From an uncultured Ruminococcus sp. (GTDB lineage: Bacteria > Bacillota > Clostridia > Oscillospirales > Acutalibacteraceae): a stretch of DNA of 64,000 nucleotides. The stretch lies in assembly GCA_902776975.1 (NCBI GenBank), contig CACYSI010000003.1:1-64000 (forward strand). Direction: 5' to 3'. Below are positions 1-9,380 of this stretch, piece after piece. The position numbers and the translations under genes are program-made. A model generated the notes under the pieces. It saw nothing but the letters and a program-made list of their open reading frames with translations. It searched no databases and was not told where the DNA came from. Numbering within the stretch: position 1 is the first letter of the stretch; each line of letters opens with the position of its first letter.

Positions 1-1
1 C

Positions 2-3000
2 GTAATGGGCTACAAGCTCACTGAGGACAAGGATGAAGCGATCTATGATATCAAGCTGCTCCACATGAACGGCGGTTATCAGATCAAGAACTACGCCGAA
101 GCGAACGAGAAGCTCGAGAAGGATAACGCGGGCGCGGGAGAAGCCCTGTATGACGCCGCGAACGAATTCATCGCCAACTATCAGGACGGCAGCCCCAAGG
201 CAGAGGAAGCCTATAAAGGACTCAACCTGTTCAGCGTTCCCGAGGAGAACAATATCGGGCTGGGCGATTACATCGTGCAGGACAAGGCGGACGATAACTT
301 CTTTACCAAGATCGTTACCCGCGCCAGCTCCGGCGCCTTAACCGCTATCGCTAATTTCCTCGCCTCCGGTCTGACGCCGCTCGAGAAGGGCAAAGACCAA
401 AAAACAGGCAAGGAAAAGGATATCTCATGGGCTGACAAGGTCAGCGACAGCCCCCTTTGGAAGATTCTCGAGAGTAAAAAGACCTCTAAGGATGAGCTTT
501 CGAGCTACGATAAGGAGTACGGCGACGACGCCAACGCGTTTTTCAAGCAGCTCCAGAAGTTCGCGACTGATTTTGAAAACGCACAGTCTGCCTATGATGA
601 AGGCGAGTATCAGTATGGACGAGGCGGTGGAGGGCTCCGATGAGCCGACCGAAGAGGATCGCGCCATGACGTATGTCAACGCTTATAATTTCCTCAATGA
701 ATATGAAGCTTACCGGGGCAGACCGCTCGGCGAATTCCTTGTTGATATCGGCAAAAAGACGAGCGATAAGGTAGACCTCAGAAGGCTCTACCCCGTTATG
801 GAGCAGATGACCCCCGCACAGCGCAGAATGATTGGCTTGGTAGGCGTGCTGCCGCTGATCGGCTGTCTCGGCGAGAACAAGGCGAATCCCGAGGCTGAAA
901 AAATCCTCAACCGCGCTAAGGCGAAGATCAAGGAGAAGATGGGCGAAAATTCCTTCTCCGTATGGATCAATACCAATCCCGAGCTGGCTGACAAAAAGGT
1001 CGCGTTTACCTCCGACGCCATCCGTCTTAACGCCGCGCAGCAGCTGGTCAACGAAAAGACCGATATGGATAAGTGGAACGAAGCGAAAAAGATTGTGAAC
1101 GACGTTCTCAAATGGATCAATGTCGGCAGCTCCGTTCTCTTTGTGCTGACCTGGATTGCCGGAAATTACGGCTTAGCCGGACTGGTTCTCAAAACAGCGT
1201 CAACCGTTGTTTCCGCCACTATTACTGCCATCTGTACCAAGTCGATTGCCATTTCGGCGATGGTCAGCAGCTGGACGGGTATCTTTAGCCTGGTAATACT
1301 GGCGGTGACCTTTCTTTTCTTTATCGTATCGCTGATCATCGACGCGATCTTGAAAAGCAAGCCGAAGGAATACACCGAGATGGCTGATTTTGCGGTCGAT
1401 ACAAAGATAGAAGACGGTAATAATATCAACCTGACTTATGAGGCGGTCAAGGATAATCAAGGCAGGATCGCCGACCTGAACGCCTATGAGGCGCAAAACG
1501 GCTGGCTGTGCATGTACACCTCTAAGGATGAAAGATCCGGCAGCCCGATCCGCGCGGACGCAAACGGTAATGTTTTCGATATCGTCTACGGCGACACAAG
1601 CACGCCAAACGGCTATGAATGCACAAGCGAGTTCGGTCGGATAACGCCCGCTAACTGCAACACCGGAGCGAAGTCCGACGACGTAAACGGTATCTTTATC
1701 AATTATCACACCGAGAGATCGATAGCGAACAGCTCGCCCGACGCCAACACCGGCACACAGCAGAAGAGCAGCGGCTCAAAGACCTACTATGCCGATCTCG
1801 TCGTTGTTTCCGGCAAGGATCCGCAAACTGTAAAGGCAAGGATCGCTAAGATGGAGGGCAAATATCAGGTCCTTGACCAGAACCTATGTCCCGACGCCAG
1901 AAAGGTGCAGCTGAACGAGCCGCAGTACACCTACCTCGCCTACACTGTAACAGGAAACCCCAAGCTTGCGGTTCGCGATATCAGGGTGGCGACCTTCCAA
2001 AACGGCGGTCAGATCAATTTCGGAGAGATCAACTACGGCTGCGCCGGTACGCTCGGTTATCCGGCGAACGACAAAAATGAGGACAAAAACTTCCCGGGGG
2101 ATCTGGACGGTCTGTATTTCACCAAGAATGAAAATGCCGGCTCGCCGATCGAGGTCGGCAAGCTGCATTTGGTATCCTCTCACAGCGAGGCGAAGGCAGG
2201 CTGGGAGCCTGTCACCACCTTCAGCGGTCTTCCCTATAACTTCGCCACTACTCGCATGAGCTACGGCGGCGACAGCGATCCTGTAAGACTGAGAATGTCC
2301 GCATATAACTATACCGGATACATGACAAAAACGGATAACACCTGGAACAATACGAAGCGTTATCTTTACTATGAGCCGGAGGTAACATACACCTCAGGTA
2401 CCAAATACCTCTCCGGTATCTTCTTCGGCTTCGGTACAGATTCAGAGAGCGGCGTTGGTTATTTAGGATCAACGGTAGCTAAAGTTACTCAACTGTTTGA
2501 CACGCTCTCCGATCTCCCCAATGTTGAAGAGCCGAGCGCGTCAAGCGGCGTTAATCTGGCGCAGTCCTATTTTTACAAGGGCTTTGTCGTAGACAGCAAC
2601 CAAAAATACATGCGGCTGTATTACACCTGGAGCTACAATCCCTACCGCGCGCTGACAGACGTACAGGCGTTCAGAGGCTCGCCGTATACGTCTCAGCTGC
2701 CCCTGTTCCTGTCAAAAAGCATATCGGTCTCCGGCAAGGAAACCAGCGCAAGCTATGCCGCGGCTACGGTTGCGGTGCAGCGCTCTATAGATCAGCGCCT
2801 TATCATAAGAGCGATCACTCCCGAAAACGCCTATATGGCGCCCTGTGGACTTTTAGGCCAGAACACGGAGGTCAGTGAGGGCTTTACAAGAGAAGCGCAA
2901 GGCGGCTTTACGGTATCAGGCGGAAAGATGACGCTGCTGCCGACTAACCTGTATGTCTCGGGCTATGTCAAGGGACGCCCGGGTCTGACGCTGGATGACG

Positions 3001-4730
3001 TCGTCGTCAGCACATCCGCGCGTCATGGCGTCAACAACGGCGGCAAGCTCACCTGCGACGTATCTGAGGATAAGACGCTCGCGGGTAACACGCCCGAGGG
3101 AGATTTCTTCTCTGTTCAGGATTTTAAGGATCCTCACAACCTGACCCCGTTCAATATCGCTTATCCCTCATGGACAGACGACGGCGGCAAAGCGAAAAAA
3201 TCCGACGAGGATAACGGCGACCATTACCATAAAGCCGGCACCCCGGTCTATATGTATATCAAGCATCCTGTGGTGAGGAAAAAGTATATTTCCAAGATCT
3301 TAGTCGGCGCTGCCGTAAGAGAAGACGTCAAGAATACCTTTGAGAATAAAAACAAGGAGCCCACCGACGACGAGCTGGAAGCCTTTGACAAGCAGGTCGA
3401 TCTGAAAGCCATGTCGGACGCGGTGTCGGCAGGCACTGATGAAATGATCCCGTACGATGTGGCGGGCGACCCGACAAAGGCTTGGTATAATCATGTGAAG
3501 GCGGGCACCGACCCGGAGCCGCCGAAGAAGGGCGACCCGGCGGCTTATCTCAGCGTTACCAGAACGGACGACGTCGATAAGGCGATCCGAAGCGTACTGC
3601 TTTATGAGTCGGACGCAAAGAACACACCGGATCAGCTGCAATTTGACCGAGCGACCTATTACTGCGCGTCCAACTCAACGCCGATCAAGATGAATAACGG
3701 CAACACCTACTTCGTCTACTACTCCTATAACCAAGGCACCGTACCCGGCAAGCCGATCACCGAGCTTGAGATCAGCGACAAGGTTTTCATCTCCGGTTCT
3801 TCTACCGCTCTCGTCGTCAATAAAGCCGACGTCATCGGTAAAAAGAACGGTAAAAACGTGGTGACCGAGCCTGCCGTCCCCTTCGGCGACTCGAGAATGG
3901 AGGTCTTTATCCACGCGAAATACGACGTAACAACCTCCTATTTCAGTAAGATATACACCGCGTCGGGAGATACCGAGAAGGAGGCGCAGCTCGCCCTGCT
4001 TGAGCAAGGCTGCACAGAGTTCTGCGACATCGACCTCAACCGCGGCGTCGGCGGAAAGTTCGTTTACTTAGGCTACCGCGGTTATTCGCTCGATGAGGAT
4101 GCGATCAACGAAAAGACCTCGGAATCGGCAAAGGAGGCAGAAAAGCAGGCGCAGCTGTATGAAGCGGTCTATGACATTATCTGCACGGTCGGCGAGGAAT
4201 TCCACCCGGAGGGCATCGTATCGGAGCGTCACCAGATCTATTACGCTCCGGTGGTAAGGTACGACAGGAACAAGAACCCTGTAGCCACAGACCTCAACGA
4301 AGGTACAAATGGTCCTAAGATCTATATGTACTACACAACGATGTACGCCGCCGACGATTACAACAGAAGAATGAGAAGCGAGGAGGATCCCATATTCTCC
4401 ACCATGCCGAAGGAGTATATGAAATCTCCTTTGACAAAAATCGGCTTTGCGTTGTATGATTACGTTCCGTATTCGCAGGATATGGAGGCGGCTTCGACCG
4501 GTACCGATAACAAAGTCATACCGTGGGAGTATGTGATGAAGAGCGATAACAAGGAGCAGCTCGAGCTCAACGAAGGAGCCGTCTCCTTTGACAAATATCA
4601 CATGACCGGCGACAACCGCATCTATATGTTTGCTCAGCGTGAAGCCGGAAATGTCAAGGCTTCGGCAGAGATCACCGGCGGCTACACCACGGCTTCCGTG
4701 ACAGAAAATAAGCTCTATCTCGAGCAATAA
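2..4730 (+). CDS. Large membrane/surface protein with beta-repeat tail; 5'-partial and frameshifted
   Basis: The frame is open at the left edge, so the N-terminus is missing. The first ~205 residues (to about base 616) are charged and helical. The frame then hits TGA at 641-643, while the +1 frame continues the same style of protein to TAA at 4728-4730. One extra G near 616-617 would explain the break, so I treat both parts as one gene. At about 1110-1360 there are several long hydrophobic stretches (for example the one ending FFIVSLIIDAILK), enough for 3 or 4 membrane passes. The remaining ~1100 residues are beta-rich and contain at least six loosely repeated units with a Y-x-Y core followed by an (A/P)-I/L-x-(D/E/K) turn, at about 1925, 2615, 3250, 3710, 4060 and 4325. 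One unit (LNRGVGGKFVYLGYRGYS) resembles MABP-type beta-prism repeats. No signal peptide is visible because the start is absent. The function is unknown; a pore-forming or surface-displayed role is inference only. Confidence 0.6.
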
Positions 4731-4852
4731 CAGCAAATCGCTGCACCCGATCCCGTCTTTGATAATACTCTTTCGTTTGAAAGACATTTTCAAAGGCGGG
4801 GTTGCGGCGCAGTTAATCAGAAAAATATTGTCCGAATAAAAAGGAGGTATAC

Positions 4853-5518
4853 TTGAGTATGTATCTGATTGCAAATATCATTGTTTGTGTATGTGCTCTT
4901 GCGGGGTGTAACTATGGGGGAATCAAATTCTTCCGTCCCAAACAGGCTCTTTACGCGCAGATGATCACCCTATCCCTCGGCTGCATCGCCTTTGGAAGGA
5001 TGTTCAATATCGTTCGTCTTTTGACCGACGGAAACCTGACGGATCATTTCCAGCTCGGCATTCTGGGCATGATCGGCAGCCTGATGTTCTTTTTCTCAGC
5101 CAACTTCAGCGCCGTTGATACTCATTTGGACAACGGTGCCAAGGAATACACCAAGTACAGGCTCATCCCGCTTGCCGCGCCGGGGCTTTTCGCTGTGCTG
5201 TATATCGTTCTGTTCCTGCTGAGCGACGTCTCACAGTTATGGAAAATCCAGGGCGCTGTACTGACCCTGTTCGCTATGGCGGCGTCTTACTATAATTTGA
5301 AGCACCTGATTTTCCCGGATGCTGCTTTCGGCATTGTCAAGGTCCTGAAACCGTACAATCTTCTGGCATTGATTTATACGGCTTCGATTTTTGCGGAATG
5401 TGTTGCCATGAGCCGCTCCAATGAGGTGTTAACGCTCATTTGCTGCTGTGTCACGGGTCTTGTCACGGCGGCGATCATTCCGACGGTTGTAAGGGGGATT
5501 GCTAAATGGAAAACATGA
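4853..5518 (+). CDS. Polytopic membrane protein of unknown function, upstream of prsW-like gene
   Basis: A 221-residue protein made almost entirely of hydrophobic segments (about six or seven predicted helices). There is a cysteine-containing first helix and an FFRPKQALYAQ loop after it. The start is TTG at 4853, five bases after AAGGAGG (4841-4847); the in-frame ATG at 4859 is an alternative at 11 bases. The 3' end overlaps the next gene by 13 bases, so the two are very likely co-translated. I do not recognise the family. The overlap with a PrsW-type protease and the position just after the large membrane/repeat protein suggest a shared membrane role, but this is inference. Confidence 0.7.
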   Translation: MSMYLIANIIVCVCALAGCNYGGIKFFRPKQALYAQMITLSLGCIAFGRMFNIVRLLTDGNLTDHFQLGILGMIGSLMFFFSANFSAVDTHLDNGAKEYTKYRLIPLAAPGLFAVLYIVLFLLSDVSQLWKIQGAVLTLFAMAASYYNLKHLIFPDAAFGIVKVLKPYNLLALIYTASIFAECVAMSRSNEVLTLICCCVTGLVTAAIIPTVVRGIAKWKT

Positions 5519-6165
5519 TCTATATTCTGTATATCTGTATGTTCGTCCCATTGCTGCTCAGCCTGCCGCTGATCCATAAAACCTCGCGCAGGATCATGGT
5601 ATTCTTGCTGATCGGCATCAGTGCCGCGCTGTTCATCTCCGAGATCAACGGTCTTATGCTCAGGCTTTTGGGATATAATACGCCCTATGTGACCACCACC
5701 GTTACGCCTGTGACAGAAGAGATCATCAAGGCGATCCCGGTGCTCATTTACGCGTTTGTCGTCTCGGATGATCCCAAAAAGCTCGTTGCGTCCTCATTTG
5801 CGGTCGGCATCGGCTTCGCACTGTTTGAAAACACGTATATTCTTGTTACCAGCGTTGACGCCGTATCGATCGAATGGGCGATCATCAGAGGCTTTTCGAC
5901 CGCGTTGATGCACGGTATCTGCACCGCGACTGTCGGCTACGGCATGAGCTTTGTCAAAAAGCACAAAAAGCTGTTCTACTGCGGTACCTTTGCGTTGCTG
6001 ATGATCTCGATCATCTACCACGGCATATTCAACATGCTTGTCCAGTCTGACAGCTGGCTGAAATATCTGGGCTTTGTTCTTCCGCTCACGACCTACATCC
6101 CTGTGGTGTACGAGCTGATCAATAGTGTGAGAAACAAGAAAAAGGAAGTACAACCGGTGTCTTGA
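5506..6165 (+). CDS. PrsW-family intramembrane metalloprotease
   Basis: A 219-residue polytopic membrane protein carrying the PrsW/CAAX-protease-like motifs: TEEIIKAIP (E71, E72, K75), GFALFEN (F107, E108), a buried H136 in ALMHGIC, and H172 in IYHGIFNM. PrsW enzymes cleave membrane-anchored substrates; in Bacillus subtilis PrsW acts on the anti-sigma factor RsiW. No sigma or anti-sigma gene is next to this copy. It overlaps the preceding membrane gene by 13 bases and lies after the large repeat protein, so its substrate may be one of these neighbours (inference). Family assignment is good; the substrate is unknown. Confidence 0.85.
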   Translation: MENMIYILYICMFVPLLLSLPLIHKTSRRIMVFLLIGISAALFISEINGLMLRLLGYNTPYVTTTVTPVTEEIIKAIPVLIYAFVVSDDPKKLVASSFAVGIGFALFENTYILVTSVDAVSIEWAIIRGFSTALMHGICTATVGYGMSFVKKHKKLFYCGTFALLMISIIYHGIFNMLVQSDSWLKYLGFVLPLTTYIPVVYELINSVRNKKKEVQPVS

Positions 6166-6224
6166 CCGCATACTGAAAAAAGGAACCGCCGCATATTCTC
6201 GGCGAGACCGCTATAGTATTGAAA

Positions 6225-6261
6225 GGGGCTGCCGCAAAACTTCTAGTTTTGCGACAGCCCC
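6225..6261 (-). terminator. Long hairpin, probable intrinsic terminator
   Basis: Arms 6225-6241 and 6245-6261 pair over 17 bases with a single G-T exchange around a three-base TCT loop (GGGGCTGCCGCAAAACT against its complement). Reading the minus strand, the stem is followed by TTTC, a weak U-tract, so it fits best as the terminator of the truncated minus-strand gene at 6278-6688. It may also terminate the converging prsW operon. Confidence 0.55.
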
Positions 6262-6277
6262 GACCTACAGCCGGTAA

Positions 6278-6688
6278 TTATCCGTTAAGGACAACTGCAT
6301 AACCGCCGGTGATCTTACCGGAATCGTCGCCGCTGCTGTCCGTGATGGTCAGCGTACCTTCGTTTTTGATGACTCTGCCGTTTGCGGAGCCTCCGCTCGC
6401 GGTCGACAGACCACTGTCGATGGTATGACCGTTCAGGTCGATCTCGGCGGTAACGCCGGTCGGGACATAAATATACCCTTGAGCGTCAAAATCCGCCGTG
6501 AGCTGACAGGTCATGCTTTCAAGTGTGTACTTTCCCTCATTCAGTTCGCCGAACGAAGAGGCGACCGCTGATGTCTCAGCTGTGTCGGCCTCCGCCGCGC
6601 CGACTGAAAAGGGCGCGCAGGTAACGATACTGAACACTAACGCGAGTGTCAGTATTACGCTTACCGAACGCAATAGTCTTTTTAGCAT
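6278..6688 (-). CDS. Truncated secreted/surface protein, N-terminal fragment
   Basis: A 136-residue product with a classic signal peptide (MLKRLLRSV, hydrophobic core, VGAAEA cleavage region). It is followed by beta-strand sequence of the right-handed beta-helix/pectate-lyase-like surface protein kind (VTAEIDLNGHTIDSG, GRVIKNEGTLTITDSSGDD). Such proteins normally run for hundreds of residues; this one stops after GGYAVVLNG. It also has no ribosome binding site: within three bases upstream of its ATG the sequence becomes the coding sequence of a TetR regulator on the other strand. Both features point to a gene fragment at a rearrangement junction. It is probably not expressed. Confidence 0.5.
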   Translation of the reverse strand: MLKRLLRSVSVILTLALVFSIVTCAPFSVGAAEADTAETSAVASSFGELNEGKYTLESMTCQLTADFDAQGYIYVPTGVTAEIDLNGHTIDSGLSTASGGSANGRVIKNEGTLTITDSSGDDSGKITGGYAVVLNG

Positions 6689-6690
6689 AC

Positions 6691-7122
6691 GTTATCGCGG
6701 ATATCAACCGCAGCACCTTTTACGCTCATTATGCCAATCCGCAGGAATTGTACCAATATCCGGAAAAGTGCATGACAGACGGAATGAAGCGCCTTTTTCA
6801 GGATTTGAAAAACAAGACGGTCTCATATAAGGAATTCCTGCGGCAGTTTCTGACATACTGCTGTGAGAACGACCGCTTGTTCCTTGCTTTGTACAAGACG
6901 GACAGTTTTTTGATCAAAAAAGATTTTACCGAGCTGATCGGGCAGTACGACCCCCTCGAAGAGTCCGTACCGAAGGATGAAAGGACGTACATTTTTGAGT
7001 TCTATATATGCGGTGTGTTCAGTGTGATCGCCGATTGGCTGTGTGATGACCGCGAAAAAAGTATCGACGATATGGCGGCTCTGCTTTACCGTCTGACGCG
7101 CACGAAGCTGCGCCGCAGATAG
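6691..7122 (+). pseudogene. TetR/AcrR-type regulator lacking its N-terminus
   Basis: Reading from 6691, VIADINRSTFYAHYANPQEL is the recognition-helix end of a TetR DNA-binding domain, followed by about 120 residues of helical C-terminal domain ending TRTKLRRR. The first ~35 residues of the helix-turn-helix domain are missing. The open frame continues upstream only by reading antisense through the signal-peptide gene at 6278-6688. No start codon with a Shine-Dalgarno site serves it. I call it a remnant cut by the same event that truncated the opposing gene. Its original target may have been the adjacent pilus operon, but nothing in the sequence proves that. Confidence 0.65.
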
Positions 7123-7474
7123 TCGGTTTTCAAAAAACGGAGCCTTCGGAGCTTACGGCCGTCCGCCTGTATAAAAGACATGGCATGAGCGGATATAGCC
7201 GTCCTCACGCGCCGTGTGTCCTGCAGCTTAACGGTATAGACAAACGCGGATGATCCTGTTATAATAATAAGATGATCATAACCGATCTGTACATCCGTAA
7301 TATACCTCCCCGGCGCAAGCCCGAAGTGTCTGACAGACATTTTATCCTCACTGCTGTCGGGCGGGGGATTGAACGATATATTTCGGTTGAGTTCGCCGCG
7401 GGGCTGACGCTTGTCGAGCCCCCTCGTGAAGACTGTTTGTGAAACAGAATTGTTATTTTAGTTAGGAGCAAAGG
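7123..7474. other. Gene-poor spacer before the pilus operon
   Basis: A 352-base spacer. The minus strand carries an 84-codon frame (7086-7340) with a passable GAGGAT site, but it overlaps the TetR remnant antisense and has no recognisable family. The plus strand carries a short frame from about 7273 ending just before the sortase. Neither is convincing. There is a TATAAT at 7259-7264 without a good -35. The sortase ribosome binding site (AGGAGCAAAGG) lies at 7464-7474. The stretch may be decayed sequence belonging to the neighbouring rearrangement. Confidence 0.35.
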
Positions 7475-8293
7475 ATGAAAAAGCGTTCAAAGCGTTCTTT
7501 GGTTTTTATTGTTTTGACCGTGCTGCTGGTCGGATTATTATGCTTTGCGTTGATCAACGCCCTGGTTATCTTTATCCCGCAGGAAAAAGCGCAAAAGAGC
7601 TATCGGGATCTGAAAGAGAGCGTCCGCGTCGCAGATAACGCCGGACAGCAGGACAGCTCCGCGCCGGACGGCGGCGGGTCGGGCGGCACGGAAGGCTCGG
7701 GTCGGCAGGATGCCAACGGCAATTATGAGTTCGAGAACCTCAAAAGCCTCAATCCCGAGTATGTCGGATGGCTCACTATCGACGATACTCTGATCGACTA
7801 TCCCGTTATGAAGTCGTCCGAGGATGACCCCGAGTATTATCTCCACCGAGATTTTTACGGCAACTACTCTGTCTCGGGCTGTCTGTTCATCGGCGAAGGG
7901 TGCGGCAGCGAGTCTGACAGCTTTGTGATCTACGGACATAATATGAACAACGAGAGTATGTTCGGAGCTTTGGATGAGTATTACGACTACAGCTATGCCG
8001 AGCAGCACCGCGCTATCCGCTTCTATGTCAACGGTAAAGAGCGCATCTACCGTGTCTTTGCCGCTTTTCAGACTAAGATCTACGACGACCGGGACGATGT
8101 GTTCAAGTATTACGAGGCGGTGGGGGATCTGAGCCGCGCTGAGTATGAGCAGACGGTCGAGAGCGTCAGAGCGCTTTCGGAGCCTAAGCTGTCCTCTGCG
8201 CCCGAGTATCCCGCGCAGCTGATGTTTCTGTCCACCTGCAGCTATCATACAGACGACGGCAGGTTTGTTGTGGCGGCGTACAGAGTATCATAA
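7475..8293 (+). CDS. Class B sortase (first of two)
   Basis: A 272-residue membrane-anchored transpeptidase. There is an N-terminal signal-anchor helix (residues ~8-34), a Gly/Ser-rich linker (~60-80), then the sortase barrel. Catalytic residues are all present: H155 in YGHNM, C255 in LSTCSY and R263 in GRFVV. The GWLTIDDTLIDYPVM strand and the long insertion with CGSESDSFVIYGHNM are typical of class B. It opens the pilus cluster but is separated from sipA by a promoter, so it may form its own transcript. It could be the housekeeping-like anchor enzyme that attaches finished pili to the wall, while the second sortase polymerises them; that division of labour is inference. Confidence 0.9.
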   Translation: MKKRSKRSLVFIVLTVLLVGLLCFALINALVIFIPQEKAQKSYRDLKESVRVADNAGQQDSSAPDGGGSGGTEGSGRQDANGNYEFENLKSLNPEYVGWLTIDDTLIDYPVMKSSEDDPEYYLHRDFYGNYSVSGCLFIGEGCGSESDSFVIYGHNMNNESMFGALDEYYDYSYAEQHRAIRFYVNGKERIYRVFAAFQTKIYDDRDDVFKYYEAVGDLSRAEYEQTVESVRALSEPKLSSAPEYPAQLMFLSTCSYHTDDGRFVVAAYRVS

Positions 8294-8423
8294 CCGCCGC
8301 CGCAAAGCATTTTCGCTTCATATTTTCACAGTTTATAAAGCGGCTCTTTGTGCATTTTGTGAAATACTGACAAACAGCGATTTAAAGCGTTAAAAATTTT
8401 TCAAGGAATTTACGAACATTTTA

Positions 8424-8452
8424 TTGACTTATACGACTATTTGTGATATATT
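8424..8452 (+). promoter_or_regulatory. Sigma-A-type promoter for sipA and probably the pilin operon
   Basis: TTGACT (8424-8429), a 17-base spacer and TATATT (8447-8452), 38 bases before the sipA-like start codon. It lies in an AT-rich 196-base gap between the first sortase and the rest of the pilus genes. Confidence 0.6.
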
Positions 8453-8489
8453 TAACGTATATTTTTATAATATGTTAGATTGAGGTACA

Positions 8490-9131
8490 ATGCCCGATTA
8501 TATCGAACGTCCGGTTGAGGCACCTGTCGATCCTCCCGCAGAGGAGACCGACGCACGGATTTCCGAGAAGGCGCCTGACACAGCGGCTGAGAACACTGAG
8601 AAAAAAGCTCCTGATAAAAAGAAAAAAAAGAAGAAGAAAAAAACAACAGCGCAGATGCTGGTCGGGCTTTTGATCAAACTCGCGGCTATAGCGCTGGCAG
8701 TTTGGCTTTTGTTCACTTTTGTACTTGGGCTTGTCATCCATTACGGAAACAATATGCATCCCGCGATCCGAGACGGTGATCTGATCATCAGTCTGCGGGT
8801 GCAGCGTCCGTTCCTCAACGCCGCCGTCCTCTATGAGCGTGACGGAGAGATGTGTCTGGGCAGAGTAATCGGTATGCCCGGAGATACCGTAGATATTTCC
8901 GATGAGGGAGCGCTGACAGTCAACGGCGCCGCTCCCGCGGAGGAGGTTTTTTATCCGACTCACCGCAGCGAGACCCCTGACATCAAATACCCCTACACCG
9001 TAGGTGAGGATCAGGTTTTCATACTCAACGATTTTCGTTCCGATACGAGCGACAGCCGTACGTTCGGAGCGGTCGACATGAAGGATGTCAAAGGACCCGT
9101 CCTTCTGATGCTTCGAAGAAGAAGCTTTTGA
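8490..9131 (+). CDS. sipA: SipA/LepA-like pilus assembly protein; signal-peptidase fold without catalytic Ser-Lys
   Basis: A 213-residue protein with a long charged cytoplasmic N-terminus including an almost pure lysine run (residues ~43-51), one membrane helix (~55-83) and an S26 signal peptidase I domain. Box B, normally S-M-x-P, reads GNNMHPAIRDGD, so the catalytic Ser is N88. Box D, normally K-R-V-I-G-x-P-G-D, reads LGRVIGMPGD, so the general-base Lys is G124. The surrounding fold motifs are intact. Known family fact: the SipA/LepA protein of group A streptococcal pilus loci also lacks this dyad yet is needed for pilus assembly. The gene sits directly before the pilin, as in those loci. 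I infer an assembly chaperone rather than a protease. Confidence 0.85.
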   Translation: MPDYIERPVEAPVDPPAEETDARISEKAPDTAAENTEKKAPDKKKKKKKKKTTAQMLVGLLIKLAAIALAVWLLFTFVLGLVIHYGNNMHPAIRDGDLIISLRVQRPFLNAAVLYERDGEMCLGRVIGMPGDTVDISDEGALTVNGAAPAEEVFYPTHRSETPDIKYPYTVGEDQVFILNDFRSDTSDSRTFGAVDMKDVKGPVLLMLRRRSF

Positions 9132-9179
9132 TCGGCATATACCCATGGCACCTTTAGTTATGTTTAAATAACATATTGT

Positions 9180-9208
9180 GGAAAGGCGTACGATGGGTAC
9201 GCCTTTCC
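9180..9208 (+). terminator. Strong hairpin between sipA and the pilin gene
   Basis: A perfect 12-base stem: GGAAAGGCGTAC at 9180-9191 pairs with 9197-9208 around GATGG. It lacks a good U-tract (GTGTATATT follows), so it may act as a partial terminator or RNA-stability element between sipA and the pilin gene. The following ~170 bases before the pilin hold another stem (GCTCCC 9301-9306 with GGGAGC 9313-9318) and no riboswitch I recognise. Confidence 0.45.
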
Positions 9209-9380
9209 GTGTATATTCAGCTATCTGTAAGGGGACGCCGCACGGCGGTCCAAGCCTCTTATCGGATGTTTGCGGCAGCTTTCTCAGGCGTGTCCGCTTT
9301 GCTCCCCGGGCAGGGAGCGCACTGACTTTGAATGCAATTATGCAGAAATAAATATTTTTTATCCTAAGGAGGAAAAAACC

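Noticed and set aside
7086..7340. 84-codon minus-strand frame before the pilus operon
   Set aside because: Overlaps the TetR remnant antisense and has no family resemblance; the ribosome site is only fair, so it is left as an uncertain frame.
9209..9380. Riboswitch (for example c-di-GMP) in the pilin leader
   Set aside because: There are hairpins, but the conserved core sequences of known c-di-GMP classes are not visible.
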